Source: Gordonia hirsuta DSM 44140 = NBRC 16056 (lineage in GTDB: Bacteria; Actinomycetota; Actinomycetes; Mycobacteriales; Mycobacteriaceae). Taken from it: DNA of 64,000 nt. Positions 9,461-19,640 of the stretch are shown in pieces; the stretch's first letter is position 1, and the number at the start of each line of letters is the position of its first letter. Location: positions 62,001 to 126,000 of the forward strand of contig NZ_BANT01000004.1 in NCBI RefSeq assembly GCF_000333015.1. Reading direction: 5' to 3'. The notes beneath the pieces were generated by a model. It was not told the origin of the DNA. It did no database searches and saw nothing but the letters and a program-made list of their open reading frames with translations. A program made the translations under genes and the position numbers.

Positions 9461-9498
9461 CCTCGCCGTGCTCATCGACGCAGTCGGGCACGGCGAGG
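9461..9498. terminator. Hairpin after the HNH gene
   Basis: Perfect 11-bp inverted repeat CCTCGCCGTGC / GCACGGCGAGG with a 16-base loop, 22 bases after the HNH stop codon and before the aurF-like promoter. There is no T-run, so it may be an atypical actinobacterial terminator or simply an intergenic palindrome. Confidence 0.5.
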
Positions 9499-9514
9499 AG
9501 GTGACCAGAGGTCC

Positions 9515-9571
9515 TTGCCATCGCCAACCGTTACATTTGCCATTGACAAGGTTCCGGTCGCGGCTTATGGT
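9515..9571 (+). promoter_or_regulatory. Promoter of the AurF-like gene with a 22-bp direct repeat
   Basis: TTGACA (9543-9548) and TATGGT (9566-9571) are separated by 17 bases, close to the sigma-70/SigA consensus. The heptamer TTGCCAT occurs at 9515-9521 and again at 9537-9543, 22 bp apart (two helical turns), and the second copy touches the -35 box. That geometry suggests binding of a regulator, either an activator or a repressor. A ribosome binding site GGAGGT lies just before the GTG start at 9634. Confidence 0.6.
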
Positions 9572-9633
9572 TCGAGAAAGGAGCCCGCGAGGATCGCTCG
9601 GCTGCGCGGGCCCACGATCCCGGAGGTGCCGCC

Positions 9634-10575
9634 GTGACCACGACAGAGAATCCGCTGACCCGTACCGAACAGGACGAGGCTGTCTACGACCGTGCAGGTC
9701 GCCTCGCCGTCGCCGGCCGCCTGCTGAAGGGCTCGTCGAACCGGTCCTACGACCCCATCGTCGACCTCGACTTCGACGCACCCCTTGTCGACGGCAAGTT
9801 CTTCTTGCCGCCGAAGGTAGTGACGCTCTACGGCACACCGCTGTGGGAGCAGATGACACAGGAGCAGCGCATCGAGCTGTCACGGCAGGAGATGGCCAAC
9901 ATCCTGTCGGTGGGCATCTGGTTCGAGAACCTGCTGAACCGGGCCCTGCTCATCCGCCTGATGCGGGAGGATCCGGCGGCCGCGACCTCACACTATTCGC
10001 TTACCGAGATGGGTGACGAGTGCCGGCACATGACGATGTTCGGCAAGGTGATCGAAAGGACCGGGACTCGCGCCTACGCCATGCGCCGCTGGCAACGCGG
10101 CGCCATGCACGTGCTGCCGTTGCTGATGCGCGGCACCATGCTGTGGGTGATCACGCTGGTCGGCGAAGAACTCTTCGACGCCATGCAGCGCGAGATCAAG
10201 GACGATCCGGACCTGCAGCCCCTCGTCGCTCAGCTGATGACGATTCACGTCACCGAGGAGGCACGGCACATCGGGTTCGCCCGCGACGGGATCGTCCGTC
10301 GCGCGCCGATCCGGTCCCGCTGGGAAACGCTGGTGTCGGCCAACCTGCACGGCCTGGGCGGACCGGTCTTCCGCCGGCTCTTCACCAACCCGGAGATGTA
10401 CGCCCGTGCTGGGCTGACTGACCCGGCGGAAGCGGCCAAGCTCGCCCGCGCCAACCCGAACTTCCATGCGGTGCAGCTTCAGTCGTTCCTGCCGCTGTCG
10501 ACCTTCCTGGACAAGAACGGCCTGATGGGACCGCTGGGCAGGCGGCTGTGGCGACGCGCAGGGTTCCTGAAATGA
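9634..10575 (+). CDS. AurF-like diiron oxygenase
   Basis: A 313-residue protein of the AurF (p-aminobenzoate N-oxygenase) family of soluble non-haem diiron enzymes. Two ligand clusters of the family are visible: DECRH at about 128-132 within EMGDECRHMTMF, and TEEARH at about 207-212 in HVTEEARHIGF; further glutamates in SRQEMANIL and GEELFDAM fit the remaining ligands. AurF oxidises an arylamine to a nitro compound, but mycobacterial and Gordonia homologues are uncharacterised, so the substrate here is unknown. GTG start with GGAGGT eight bases upstream. The stop overlaps the next start by four bases (ATGA), so it is translated together with the DUF4873 protein, which may be an accessory partner. 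Confidence 0.85.
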   Translation: MTTTENPLTRTEQDEAVYDRAGRLAVAGRLLKGSSNRSYDPIVDLDFDAPLVDGKFFLPPKVVTLYGTPLWEQMTQEQRIELSRQEMANILSVGIWFENLLNRALLIRLMREDPAAATSHYSLTEMGDECRHMTMFGKVIERTGTRAYAMRRWQRGAMHVLPLLMRGTMLWVITLVGEELFDAMQREIKDDPDLQPLVAQLMTIHVTEEARHIGFARDGIVRRAPIRSRWETLVSANLHGLGGPVFRRLFTNPEMYARAGLTDPAEAAKLARANPNFHAVQLQSFLPLSTFLDKNGLMGPLGRRLWRRAGFLK

Positions 10576-11267
10576 CCGTCATCGCACTGACCGGATCGTC
10601 CCCGGCGATCGTCGAGTTGCGTCGCCGCCTGACGGCCTCGCCCCTGGGCTTCGAACTGACCGACGACGCGGCCGACGCCGACCTTCGGGTGACCGATGAG
10701 GCCGCGCCGACGCCGAATCACCTGGGGGTGGCTGCCGCCGCGATCCCGCACACCTTCTTCGTGCGCGAGGACACCGTCGACTACGTTGCCGCGGCCCTGA
10801 CCGAGGCGCAACTGGCCGGGGCCTACGGCGCCGCCGTCCGGCTGCCGGTCCAGAATCGGCCCGACCAGCCGGTGATCGGGCTGCGCTCGCGCCTGCGCAA
10901 GGCCGTGGTGGCCGCGCTGCACCGCCGCACCGCCTTCGACCCGAGCCACTACGATTGGTTCACCGAGGAATCGGTGGAGGCCGAGGTGTTCGACGACGAG
11001 GTCCGGGTGACCGTTCGCGATGAGCAGTTCACCGGCCGGCTGCGCGCCCGCGGGCACATCGACGGCAACGACGGGCGGTTCCACTGGGCTGGAATCCTGC
11101 ACTCCGACCACGCTGCCGAGCTGAAACGCGATGGCCGTTCACGCGCGCAGATCGCCGTGGGCGACGGGCCGGCGTTCGACGCCAAGCTCGCCGAGCTGAC
11201 CCCGTGGGGCACCGTCCGGATGACCGGCGTCGACGCCGCACCCTGGATGACCCCCGCCGACCACTGA
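10572..11267 (+). CDS. DUF4873-domain protein
   Basis: A 231-residue protein. Residues from about 120 onward (EVFDDEVRVTVRDEQFTG..., then GNDGRFHWAGIL) match the general look of DUF4873, a small beta-rich domain often found attached to or beside flavin monooxygenases and diiron oxygenases in actinobacteria. The first ~90 residues resemble a degenerate Rossmann-type or binding domain (VIALTGSSPAIVELRRRL). No catalytic residues are recognised. The ATG overlaps the AurF stop, so the two genes form an operon. It ends before a strong bidirectional terminator. Confidence 0.7.
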   Translation: MTVIALTGSSPAIVELRRRLTASPLGFELTDDAADADLRVTDEAAPTPNHLGVAAAAIPHTFFVREDTVDYVAAALTEAQLAGAYGAAVRLPVQNRPDQPVIGLRSRLRKAVVAALHRRTAFDPSHYDWFTEESVEAEVFDDEVRVTVRDEQFTGRLRARGHIDGNDGRFHWAGILHSDHAAELKRDGRSRAQIAVGDGPAFDAKLAELTPWGTVRMTGVDAAPWMTPADH

Positions 11268-11290
11268 CGGCCGCCAACGGCCACCGGCAG

Positions 11291-11330
11291 CTGCGGCCCC
11301 CGCTCCTGGATGAGGAGATGGGGGCCGCAG
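11291..11330. terminator. Bidirectional terminator between the DUF4873 gene and nrdF
   Basis: CTGCGGCCCCC (11291-11301) pairs perfectly with GGGGGCCGCAG (11320-11330). The inner CTCCT/AGGAG can extend the stem. It lies exactly between two convergent genes. Confidence 0.8.
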
Positions 11331-11346
11331 TACTGACGGCAGGTTG

Positions 11347-12360
<1,014 letters not shown>

Positions 12361-12392
12361 TCATAGGAGTCACGGATGGAGCAACGCCGTCA

Positions 12393-12440
12393 ACACTACC
12401 CGTTGGGATCAGCGGCGGGCACGACCACAAGATGGTGTGT
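12393..12440 (-). promoter_or_regulatory. Paired NrdR-like boxes upstream of nrdF
   Basis: Two 16-base sites, ACACTACCCGTTGGGA (12393-12408) and CCACAAGATGGTGTGT (12425-12440), have start-to-start spacing of 32 bp. They resemble the NrdR box (acaCwAtATaTwGtgt) and match the pair upstream of nrdH at 12 of 16 positions each, in the same order and with the same spacing. On the minus strand the proximal box overlaps TAGTGT, a possible -10 element. NrdR is the nucleotide-sensing repressor of ribonucleotide reductase genes; binding here is inferred. Confidence 0.68.
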
Positions 12441-12579
12441 CTCCCCCGCACCCGGCGTGTCGCAGACATCCATCCGTCGGGCGTGTCGCGGGTCCGGCGC
12501 GGCGCCCCGCTACCCCGGCGCCTCGCCGAGCACCCACCGGAACCCACGAGTAACCGCTGATCGGTGGCAGTCTGACACT

Positions 12580-13212
12580 GTGACGGTCCTGCCGATGTTC
12601 CCGCTGGAGCATCCGCTGCTGCCCGGCGAACCCCTGCATCTGAACGTCTTCGAGCCCCGCTACCGGGCCCTGGTCCGCGATGTCCTCTCCGGCGACGGCG
12701 ACTTCGGGGTGGTGCTGATCGCCCGGGGCAGCGAGGTCGGCGGCGGCGATGAGCGCCACGATATCGGCACCGTCACCCGCATCGTCGGGCATCGCCAGCG
12801 GGCCAGCGGCCAGATCGAACTCGCCTGCCGCGGCATCGACCGGCTGCGGGTGATCCGGTGGCTCGACGACGATCCCTATCCGCGAGCCCAGGTCGAGCCG
12901 TGGCCGGACGCGGAGCTACCGGCCGGACAGGCCTGGACGCACGTGCGTGGCCCGTTCCTGTCGATCCTGGCCGAGATCCAGGGGCTCTACGACGACCTGG
13001 CCGTCCGCCGCGGCCGGCCGTCGACGACGCTGGGCGCACCCGAGTCGCTCCCGGCGACCGATTACACGTTCCTCACCGCCGCGAACCTGCCGCTGGGTGC
13101 GGCCGACCGCTATGCGGCGCTGTGCGCCGCGGGTCCGGCCGAGCGCCTGGACGTGCTGGTCAGGGCGCTCGACGATGTGCAGCCGCTGCTTCAGGACCGG
13201 CTCCAGACCTGA
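12580..13212 (+). CDS. LON substrate-binding-domain protein
   Basis: A 210-residue protein consisting of a LON N-terminal (PUA-like) domain without the ATPase or protease parts. The opening VTVLPMFPLEHPLLPGEPLHLNVFEPRY is split over the canonical LON-N strands, with the typical PLFPL-like and FEPRYR elements. Such stand-alone LON domains are common in actinobacteria and are of unknown function; they may recognise unfolded substrates. I chose GTG 12580, where similarity begins; the frame stays open upstream but has no family resemblance. Confidence 0.85.
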   Translation: MTVLPMFPLEHPLLPGEPLHLNVFEPRYRALVRDVLSGDGDFGVVLIARGSEVGGGDERHDIGTVTRIVGHRQRASGQIELACRGIDRLRVIRWLDDDPYPRAQVEPWPDAELPAGQAWTHVRGPFLSILAEIQGLYDDLAVRRGRPSTTLGAPESLPATDYTFLTAANLPLGAADRYAALCAAGPAERLDVLVRALDDVQPLLQDRLQT

Positions 13213-13251
13213 GGGGCCGCGCCCACGGCGGCGCAGGCGCGGCACGGACGT

Positions 13252-15300
13252 CTACATACCGACGGGCCCGTTATCGTTCCGCCACACCGCGACGACCGCC
13301 GGTCTCGGCTGGGAGCGGCCGCCGTCGGGCCAATGCGACAGCGGCCGGTCCACGGTGGCGTCGTCGCTCTCGCCCGGGTGCTGGACGCACACCACCACGC
13401 GCCGGTCGGTGATGATCGGCCCGCAGGTCTCGGCACCGCGCGGCACCGTGAGGAACTGCCGCGTCTGCCCGCGGCGCGGCCCGTCCAGTGCGACGGCGAA
13501 CAGTCCGTCGTTGCTGCCCAGCGCATTGCCGTCGGTGGAGATCCACAGGTTGCCGTGCGGATCGAAGGCCACATTGTCCGGGCACGAGATGGGGCTGACC
13601 CGGGTCTTGTCGTAGCCGCCGTAATAGGTGTCGGCCGCAGCCGGATCACCGCACACCAGCAGCAGATCCCAGCGGAAGTCCGTCCCGGCGTGCGCATCGG
13701 TGATCTCCAGGATCTGGCCGTTCTTGTTCTCGGTGCGGGGGTTCACACCGTCGGTTCCGGGATTGCCGTCGATCCCGCGGGCGTCGTTGTTGGTCAGGGC
13801 ACAATACACCTTGCCGGTGAACGGATTGGCCTCGATGTCTTCGGGGCGGTCCATCTTGGTGGCCCCGGCCCGGTCGGCCGCGAGCCGGGTGAATACGGCC
13901 ACCTCCGCCGGGGTCATCCCGGCGATGTGCGAGGTGGCCGAACCGTCGGCGTCGACGGTGAGGAGCTTGTGCCACCGGCCCGATCCGGTGGCACCGGTGA
14001 CGGTCGGCGGCTCGGCGCTGGCGAAGGACGCGACATAGAGCGTGCCCTCGGCCAGGATCCGCTGATTGTGCCGGCGTGCCTGCGGCGACAGCCCGTCGCG
14101 CATCTTCCGGCTGGAGACGAACTTGTAGATGTACTCGAAGCGCTCATCGTCGCCGGTGTAGGCGACCACGGTGCCGGCGTCCACACCGTCGGGCACCACA
14201 TAGATGTTGGCCGATTCGTGTTTGAGCCGGCCCAGCGCCGAATGTTTAAGCGGCACCGATTCGGGGTCGTGCGGATCGACTTCGACGATGTATCCGAAAC
14301 GGTTGGCTTCGTTGGGTTCGCGAGCCAGGTCGAAGCGCGATTCGTACAACCCCCACCGGTGATAGTCGGCGTCGTCGCCGAATCCGTACCGTGCCAGACG
14401 CTCGGCTGCGGGCGAGCCTGCCACCGCCCGCGCATTCATGAAGTAGTTGTGGAAGTTCTCCTCCCCCGACAGCATGGTGCCCCACGGGGTGATGCCGCCC
14501 GAGCAGTTGGCGATCGTGCCCAGCAAGATCCGTCCGTCCGGATCGGCGGAGGTCCGCACCAGATCGCTACCGGCGGCCGGACCCGTCATCCGGAACGGCG
14601 AGGCGGCCGTCAGGCGCCGATTGCGCCGCCCGATCACCGGGGTGAGGGAGCCGTCGCCGGTACCGGCCTGCACCTCGAGCACCGTGATGCCGTGCGCGGC
14701 CATCGCCACACGCGCCTGCCGCTCGGTGGGCTTCTTCTCCCGATAGTCGCGGAACATCATCGCCTCGGTGGTGTACTCCTGATTGCACACCAGGTAGAAG
14801 CGGTCCGGCGCACCGTCGACCGGGATCAGCCCGGCGAAGTCGTTGTTGAAACCGAACTGCTGCGCCTGCGCCTGCGGGGTCTGATTCTCGAAGTCGAACT
14901 CCGGTGCGCCCGGCAGCACCGGATCGCCCCAGCGGATCACCACCTGCTGCCGGTAGCCGTCAGGAACGATCAGCGCATCCTCGGTATTGGGGGCCACGGC
15001 ACCGAAACGCATACCCGGCGGCAGGCCCGGATCGGTCGGGGTGCTGGCGGGACCGGGGTCCCCGCAGCCGGTCAGGACCGCGCCGGCCCCGGCACCGGCC
15101 GCCGCGGCCAGCGACCCCTTCAGGACGGCCCTCCGCGACAGCGCGGTGCGGGCGATCTCCCGGAAGTAGGCATTGTCACTGGTGTTTCCGGGCCGGTGCC
15201 AGCAGGCTTCACCGCACTTGTACTTGCAGGTCATCCGGGCCCGGGACGATCGGCCGGGCGGACCGCCGGCGGGGGCGAACAACGGTAACGAGATGCGCAT
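13252..15300 (-). CDS. PhoX-type secreted phosphatase (DUF839), Tat-exported
   Basis: A 682-residue member of the PhoX/DUF839 family. A twin-arginine signal (SRRAVLKG, Arg56-Arg57) precedes a hydrophobic stretch and a lipobox-like LTGC (Cys79), so a Tat-exported lipoprotein is likely. Before it is a Cys-rich segment CKYKCGEACWH. The body holds the family's beta-propeller signatures (GGITPWGTMLSGEENFHNYF, RPEDIEANPFTGKVYCALTNN, SCPDNVAFDPHGNLWISTDG). Characterised PhoX enzymes are Ca/Fe-dependent alkaline phosphatases; that activity is inferred here. Start is uncertain: Met1 at 15300 or the internal Met23 just before the Cys-rich segment. Confidence 0.9.
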   Translation of the reverse strand: MRISLPLFAPAGGPPGRSSRARMTCKYKCGEACWHRPGNTSDNAYFREIARTALSRRAVLKGSLAAAAGAGAGAVLTGCGDPGPASTPTDPGLPPGMRFGAVAPNTEDALIVPDGYRQQVVIRWGDPVLPGAPEFDFENQTPQAQAQQFGFNNDFAGLIPVDGAPDRFYLVCNQEYTTEAMMFRDYREKKPTERQARVAMAAHGITVLEVQAGTGDGSLTPVIGRRNRRLTAASPFRMTGPAAGSDLVRTSADPDGRILLGTIANCSGGITPWGTMLSGEENFHNYFMNARAVAGSPAAERLARYGFGDDADYHRWGLYESRFDLAREPNEANRFGYIVEVDPHDPESVPLKHSALGRLKHESANIYVVPDGVDAGTVVAYTGDDERFEYIYKFVSSRKMRDGLSPQARRHNQRILAEGTLYVASFASAEPPTVTGATGSGRWHKLLTVDADGSATSHIAGMTPAEVAVFTRLAADRAGATKMDRPEDIEANPFTGKVYCALTNNDARGIDGNPGTDGVNPRTENKNGQILEITDAHAGTDFRWDLLLVCGDPAAADTYYGGYDKTRVSPISCPDNVAFDPHGNLWISTDGNALGSNDGLFAVALDGPRRGQTRQFLTVPRGAETCGPIITDRRVVVCVQHPGESDDATVDRPLSHWPDGGRSQPRPAVVAVWRNDNGPVGM

Positions 15301-15476
15301 GCGAGGGTCTCCAGGAGGTCGGTGGGGCCCGTGTTACGGGCCGATACGCGAGCCAGGTTAGGAAGACCGAAGCAATGGGCGACGACGCCGTCGTGAATCA
15401 TCGCTGAACGTCCGGCGACACCGTCGTAGACTCCGCAGTCACCGGGTAGACACCCGGCGGACAGGGGTGGGAGGCT

Positions 15477-16241
15477 ATGCGGCGCGAATGGAGCAGTCTG
15501 CGGCGCGGCGCCCCGCGCACTCCCGGCGGCCGGCTGGTCCGCCGCCGCGTCGGCTTCTACCGCGCCCTCCTCGGGCTGATCGCGGTGATGTTCGCCGGCG
15601 AGATCACGATGCATTTCACCGGCTCGACGTGGTCGCGGTGGATCATCGCCGCGATCGCCCTCGCGGCGACCGGACTGGCCCTGGGGGCCGGGCTGACGCC
15701 CGACGATCTGGGGTTGTCCCGATCCAGTCTGCGACGCGGCGCCGGCTGGGCGGGGGTGATCGTTGTCGTGGTGGTGCTGGTGATCGCCGTGGGTCTGGCG
15801 GTACCGCCGATCCGCGAGCTGTTCCGCAACGAGGCGTATTCGTCGTTGCCGTGGGCGGTGCTGTCGGCACTCGTGCTGATTCCACTGCAGACGGTGGTCC
15901 CCGAGGAGTTACTGTTTCGCGGGATTCTGCTCGGCGCACTCGCCCGCCGGCATCGCGCCTGGGTCGCGGTGCTGGTCCAGGCGCTGCTCTTCGGTCTGTG
16001 GCACATCGTCTCCTCGACCGGACTGGCGGCGGGGAATCCGGGCATCGGCAACACCGTCGGCGACGGCACCGCCGGTGTGCTGCTGGGGGTGCTGGGGGCG
16101 GTCGTGTTCACCACCGTGGCCGGTGCCTTGTTCGGCTGGCTGCGGATGCGCACCGGCAGTCTGCTGCCGTCGATCGCCATGCACTGGGCCGCCAACGGGG
16201 CCGGTGCGATCGCCGCGGCCCTGGCTTGGCAGCTGTCCTGA
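15477..16241 (+). CDS. CPBP-family intramembrane metalloprotease
   Basis: A 254-residue polytopic membrane protein with the three CPBP (Rce1/Abi) motifs: EELLFRG (EExxxR), FGLWH (FxxxH) and HWAANG (HxxxN). These residues coordinate the metal in Rce1-like prenyl proteases; bacterial members are involved in protein maturation or bacteriocin self-immunity, and the substrate here is unknown. Six or so hydrophobic segments can be read. ATG start with GGGAGG upstream. It is convergent with nrdE, with a strong terminator between them. Confidence 0.92.
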   Translation: MRREWSSLRRGAPRTPGGRLVRRRVGFYRALLGLIAVMFAGEITMHFTGSTWSRWIIAAIALAATGLALGAGLTPDDLGLSRSSLRRGAGWAGVIVVVVVLVIAVGLAVPPIRELFRNEAYSSLPWAVLSALVLIPLQTVVPEELLFRGILLGALARRHRAWVAVLVQALLFGLWHIVSSTGLAAGNPGIGNTVGDGTAGVLLGVLGAVVFTTVAGALFGWLRMRTGSLLPSIAMHWAANGAGAIAAALAWQLS

Positions 16242-16257
16242 CGCCGTCCGGCACGAC

Positions 16258-16293
16258 GAAGCGGGCCAGGGGATGATTCCCCTGGCCCGCTTC
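16258..16293. terminator. Bidirectional terminator between the CPBP gene and nrdE
   Basis: A 15-bp perfect inverted repeat, GAAGCGGGCCAGGGG and CCCCTGGCCCGCTTC, with the six-base loop ATGATT, placed between convergent genes. Confidence 0.88.
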
Positions 16294-16331
16294 TGTGCCG
16301 GACGTGATCGCCCGCGCCTGCCACGCGCAGG

Positions 16332-18584
16332 CTAGAGCATGCAGGACACGCAGCCCTCGACCTCGGTGCCTTCCAGCGCCATCTGCCGCAGGCGGATGTA
16401 GTAGAGCGTCTTGATGCCCTTGCGCCAGGCGTAGATCTGGGCCCGGTTCACATCGCGCGTGGTCGCGGTGTCCTTGAAGAACAGGGTCAGGCTCAGACCC
16501 TGGTCGACGTGCTGCGTGGCCGCGGCATAGGTGTCGATGATCTTCTCGTACCCGATCTCGTAGGCGTCCTGGTAGTACTCCAGGTTGTCGTTGGTCAGAT
16601 ACGGCGCCGGGTAGTAGACACGGCCGATCTTGCCTTCCTTGCGGATCTCGATCTTCGCCGCGACCGGGTGGATCGAGCTGGTCGAGTGGTTGATGTAGCT
16701 GATCGAACCGGTCGGCGGCACCGCCTGCAGGTTCTGGTTGTAGATCCCGTACTTCTGGATCGAGGCCTTCAGCTCCCGCCAGTCGTCCTGCGTCGGGATC
16801 TTGATCCCGGGCGCGTCGAACAGCCCGTTCTCGCCGTCGGAGGCACCGGCGGTGGCGAACAGTTCACGGACCCGCTCGGTGGCCGGCTCCCACTTCTGGT
16901 CGATGTACTTGTCGAAGAACTCGCCGCTGGCGTAGGTGCTCTTCTCGAAGCCGACGAACGGCCGGCCCTGCTCCTTGGCGATCTTGTTGGAGGCGCGCAG
17001 GGCGTGGAACAGCACCGTGTAGAAGTACATGTTCGTGAAGTCGATGCCCTCCTCGCTGCCGTAGAAGACGCGTTCACGGGCCAGGTAGCCGTGCAGGTTC
17101 ATCTGGCCCAGCCCGATCGCGTGCCCCTCCTCGTTCGCGCGGCGGATCGACGGCACCGAGTCGATCGAGGTCTGGTCGGCCACGGCGGTCAGACCTCGGA
17201 TCGCGGTTTCGATGGTCATCCCGAAGTCGGGCGAGTCCATCGCCTTGGCGATGTTCAGCGAACCGAGGTTGCACGAGATGTCCCGACCGATGTGCTTGTA
17301 GGACAGGTCCTCGTTGAAGGTCGACGGCGTCGACACCTGCAGGATCTCCGAGCACAGGTTCGAGTGGGTGATCTTGCCTTCGACCGGGTTCGCCCGGTTC
17401 ACCGTGTCCTCGAACATGATGTACGGGTAGCCGGACTCGAACTGGAGCTCTGCCAGGGTCTGGAAGAACTCGCGCGCCTTGATCTTGGACTTGCGGATCC
17501 GCTTGTCCTCGACCATCTCGTGGTACTTCTCGCTGACGTTGACGTCGGCGAACGGCTTACCGTAGACGCGCTCGACGTCGTACGGACTGAACAGGTACAT
17601 GTCGTCGTTGTTGCGCGCCAGCTCGAAGGTGATGTCCGGGATCACCACACCCAGGCTGAGCGTCTTGATCCGGATCTTCTCGTCGGCGTTCTCCCGCTTG
17701 GTGTCCAGGAAGCGGTAGATGTCCGGGTGGTGGGCGTGCAGGTACACCGCACCGGCACCCTGGCGGGCACCGAGCTGGTTGGCGTAGCTGAACGAGTCCT
17801 CCAGCAGCTTCATGATCGGGATGACGCCCGAGCTCTGGTTCTCGATCTGCTTGATCGGGGCGCCGTGCTCGCGGACGTTGCTCAGCAGCAGGGCCACACC
17901 ACCACCGCGCTTGGACAGCTGCAGCGCGGAGTTGATCGAGCGGCCGATCGACTCCATGTTGTCTTCGATACGCAGCAGGAAGCAGGAGACCGGCTCGCCG
18001 CGCTGCTTCTTGCCCGAGTTCAGGAAGGTCGGGGTGGCCGGCTGGAAGCGGCCGTCGATGATCTCGTCGACCAGGTTGCGCGCCAGGGCGGTGTCGCCGG
18101 CGGCCAGCGTCAGGGCCACCATGCACACGCGATCCTCGAAACGCTCCAGGTAGCGCTTCCCGTCGAAGGTCTTGAGCGTGTAACTGGTGTAGTACTTGAA
18201 CGCCCCGAGGAAGGTCGGGAAGCGGAACTTCTTGCCGTAGGCGTGGCCGAACAGCAGCTTCACGAACTCGCGGTCGTACTGGTCGAGGACCTCGGGCTCG
18301 TAGTAGTTCTCCTTGACCAGGTAGTCGAGCTTCTCGTCCAGGTCATGGAAGAACACGGTGTTCTGGTTGACGTGCTGCAGGAAGTACTGCCGCGCGGCCT
18401 GCTCGTCCTTGTCGAACTGGATCTTGCCGTCCGCGTCGTACAGGTTGAGCATCGCGTTGAGCGCGTGGAAGTCGAGCTCACCCGGGTCGTGTCCGGCCGG
18501 GTCGGCGTGCACCCCGGAGAGGCTGGCCGAAACGGTCTCCCCGGCGGGCGGGATCTCAGACACGGGAACTGCGGTAGGCGACAA
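16332..18584 (-). CDS. nrdE: Class Ib ribonucleotide reductase alpha subunit
   Basis: The large catalytic subunit, about 750 residues, reducing ribonucleoside diphosphates with electrons from NrdH. It has the class Ib ATP-cone-less N-terminus ([12 protein letters not shown]-like [15 protein letters not shown]), the finger-loop region [13 protein letters not shown], and ends with EGCVSCML, the two swivel cysteines that accept electrons from NrdH. I chose TTG 18584 because AGGAG lies six bases before it on the minus strand; GTG 18563 is an alternative. The longer frame upstream overlaps nrdI and is not credible. It follows nrdI closely, forming nrdHIE. Confidence 0.97.
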   Translation of the reverse strand: MSPTAVPVSEIPPAGETVSASLSGVHADPAGHDPGELDFHALNAMLNLYDADGKIQFDKDEQAARQYFLQHVNQNTVFFHDLDEKLDYLVKENYYEPEVLDQYDREFVKLLFGHAYGKKFRFPTFLGAFKYYTSYTLKTFDGKRYLERFEDRVCMVALTLAAGDTALARNLVDEIIDGRFQPATPTFLNSGKKQRGEPVSCFLLRIEDNMESIGRSINSALQLSKRGGGVALLLSNVREHGAPIKQIENQSSGVIPIMKLLEDSFSYANQLGARQGAGAVYLHAHHPDIYRFLDTKRENADEKIRIKTLSLGVVIPDITFELARNNDDMYLFSPYDVERVYGKPFADVNVSEKYHEMVEDKRIRKSKIKAREFFQTLAELQFESGYPYIMFEDTVNRANPVEGKITHSNLCSEILQVSTPSTFNEDLSYKHIGRDISCNLGSLNIAKAMDSPDFGMTIETAIRGLTAVADQTSIDSVPSIRRANEEGHAIGLGQMNLHGYLARERVFYGSEEGIDFTNMYFYTVLFHALRASNKIAKEQGRPFVGFEKSTYASGEFFDKYIDQKWEPATERVRELFATAGASDGENGLFDAPGIKIPTQDDWRELKASIQKYGIYNQNLQAVPPTGSISYINHSTSSIHPVAAKIEIRKEGKIGRVYYPAPYLTNDNLEYYQDAYEIGYEKIIDTYAAATQHVDQGLSLTLFFKDTATTRDVNRAQIYAWRKGIKTLYYIRLRQMALEGTEVEGCVSCML

Positions 18585-18631
18585 GACGACTCCTGCTGAA
18601 TAAAAAAGGGATGAAGCTGGTACTGCTGGTG

Positions 18632-19141
18632 TCAGGACCGGCGGAAAGCCGGGCCTGCGGCGAACTCGGCGAGTCCGCTGCGGACGCGTTCGACGTCGTC
18701 CTCGGTGCCCATCAGTTCGAACCGATACAGGTAAGGCACCTGGCATTTGTTGGAGATGATGTCTCCGGCGAGACAGAACTCTTCGCCGAAGTTGGTGTTG
18801 CCCGCGGCGATGACTCCGCGGATCAGCGACCGGTTGTGCTCGTTGTTGAGGAACCGGATCACCTGTTTGGGCACATAGCCGCCGCCGGCATGCGCACCCT
18901 CGGCCCGGGCGGAGGACTTACCCCCGCCGTAGGTCGGGCTGATCAGAATGTAGGGCTCGTCGACCCGGAACTCGCCGTTTCGGTCGAACAGCGGAATCCG
19001 CAGCGATCGCGCACCCGTCTTGTCGACGAATCTGCGCGTGTTCTCCGACACCGACGAGAAGTAGACGATCAGGGGCAGTCCTGCAGCGAGGTCGTCGTGC
19101 GAACTCGGTGTGCCCGTCTCCGGCGAAGCGATGACTGACAT
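18632..19141 (-). CDS. nrdI: NrdI flavodoxin-like activator of NrdF
   Basis: A 169-residue flavodoxin-like protein that supplies oxidant for assembly of the Mn-tyrosyl cofactor of NrdF. Motifs: [16 protein letters not shown] (FMN phosphate loop), ISPTYGGGK, and [16 protein letters not shown], all typical of NrdI. An in-frame GTG six bases upstream (19147) is an alternative start to ATG 19141. It lies between nrdH and nrdE in one operon. Confidence 0.95.
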   Translation of the reverse strand: MSVIASPETGTPSSHDDLAAGLPLIVYFSSVSENTRRFVDKTGARSLRIPLFDRNGEFRVDEPYILISPTYGGGKSSARAEGAHAGGGYVPKQVIRFLNNEHNRSLIRGVIAAGNTNFGEEFCLAGDIISNKCQVPYLYRFELMGTEDDVERVRSGLAEFAAGPAFRRS

Positions 19142-19164
19142 GACCACGGTCCGTATCGAATCGC

Positions 19165-19398
19165 TCAGGCGGCCCGTCCGGCGACGGCCTTGATGCGGTC
19201 GGGACGGAAACCCGACCAGTGCTCATCGTCGACGACGACGACGGGGGCCTGCAGGTAGCCCAGCGCCATCACGTAGTCACGGGCATCGTCGTCCAGGCTG
19301 ATGTCGACGACGTTGTAGTCCAGACCGTGCTTGTCGAGCGCCTTGTACGTCGCATTGCACTGCACACAGGCCGGCTTGGTGTAGACGGTGATGGCCAT
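19165..19398 (-). CDS. nrdH: NrdH glutaredoxin-like redoxin
   Basis: A 77-residue thioredoxin-fold electron donor for NrdE. The active site CVQC is at residues 11-14, and the conserved C-terminal WSGFRPDRI matches NrdH. The true start is ATG 19398, preceded by AAGGAG, rather than a longer frame upstream. First gene of nrdHIE; paired NrdR-like boxes lie 145-192 bases upstream. Confidence 0.96.
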   Translation of the reverse strand: MAITVYTKPACVQCNATYKALDKHGLDYNVVDISLDDDARDYVMALGYLQAPVVVVDDEHWSGFRPDRIKAVAGRAA

Positions 19399-19542
19399 GG
19401 GCGGAACTCTCCTTGGGACGCGATCTGGACGGATATGCCCGGCGGGGCGGAGAGGCCTCCGGTGGCGAATCACATCGCTGTGACCCGGCACCTTCGAACG
19501 CTTCTCCGGCTGTGGGAAAAATCTCCCGGCCGAACACCATGA

Positions 19543-19590
19543 ACACTACACCTTGTGTCCGACAAGTCGAGCCACCACAAGAACTTGTGA
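19543..19590 (-). promoter_or_regulatory. Paired NrdR-like boxes upstream of nrdHIE
   Basis: ACACTACACCTTGTGT (19543-19558) and CCACAAGAACTTGTGA (19575-19590) lie 32 bp apart start to start, about three helical turns, as expected for cooperative NrdR binding. The second contains a near-perfect palindrome CACAAGAACTTGTG. On the minus strand TAGTGT inside the first box could serve as a -10 element. The same arrangement is found upstream of nrdF. Confidence 0.75.
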
Positions 19591-19640
19591 ACAACATTCA
19601 TGGTATTCCCTGGTCGCCGTCGAGTAATCCACAGGCTGAT

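Noticed and set aside
13333-15288. Plus-strand open frame opposite the PhoX-type gene
   Set aside because: The translation is Arg/Gly/His-rich without motifs; the minus strand carries the Tat signal and the DUF839 signatures.
16509-18599. Plus-strand open frame opposite nrdE
   Set aside because: Val/Asp/Arg-rich shadow; nrdE is certain.
18585-18746. Extended N-terminus of NrdE
   Set aside because: Arg/Pro-rich, overlaps nrdI; a TTG with a good ribosome binding site fits the family start.
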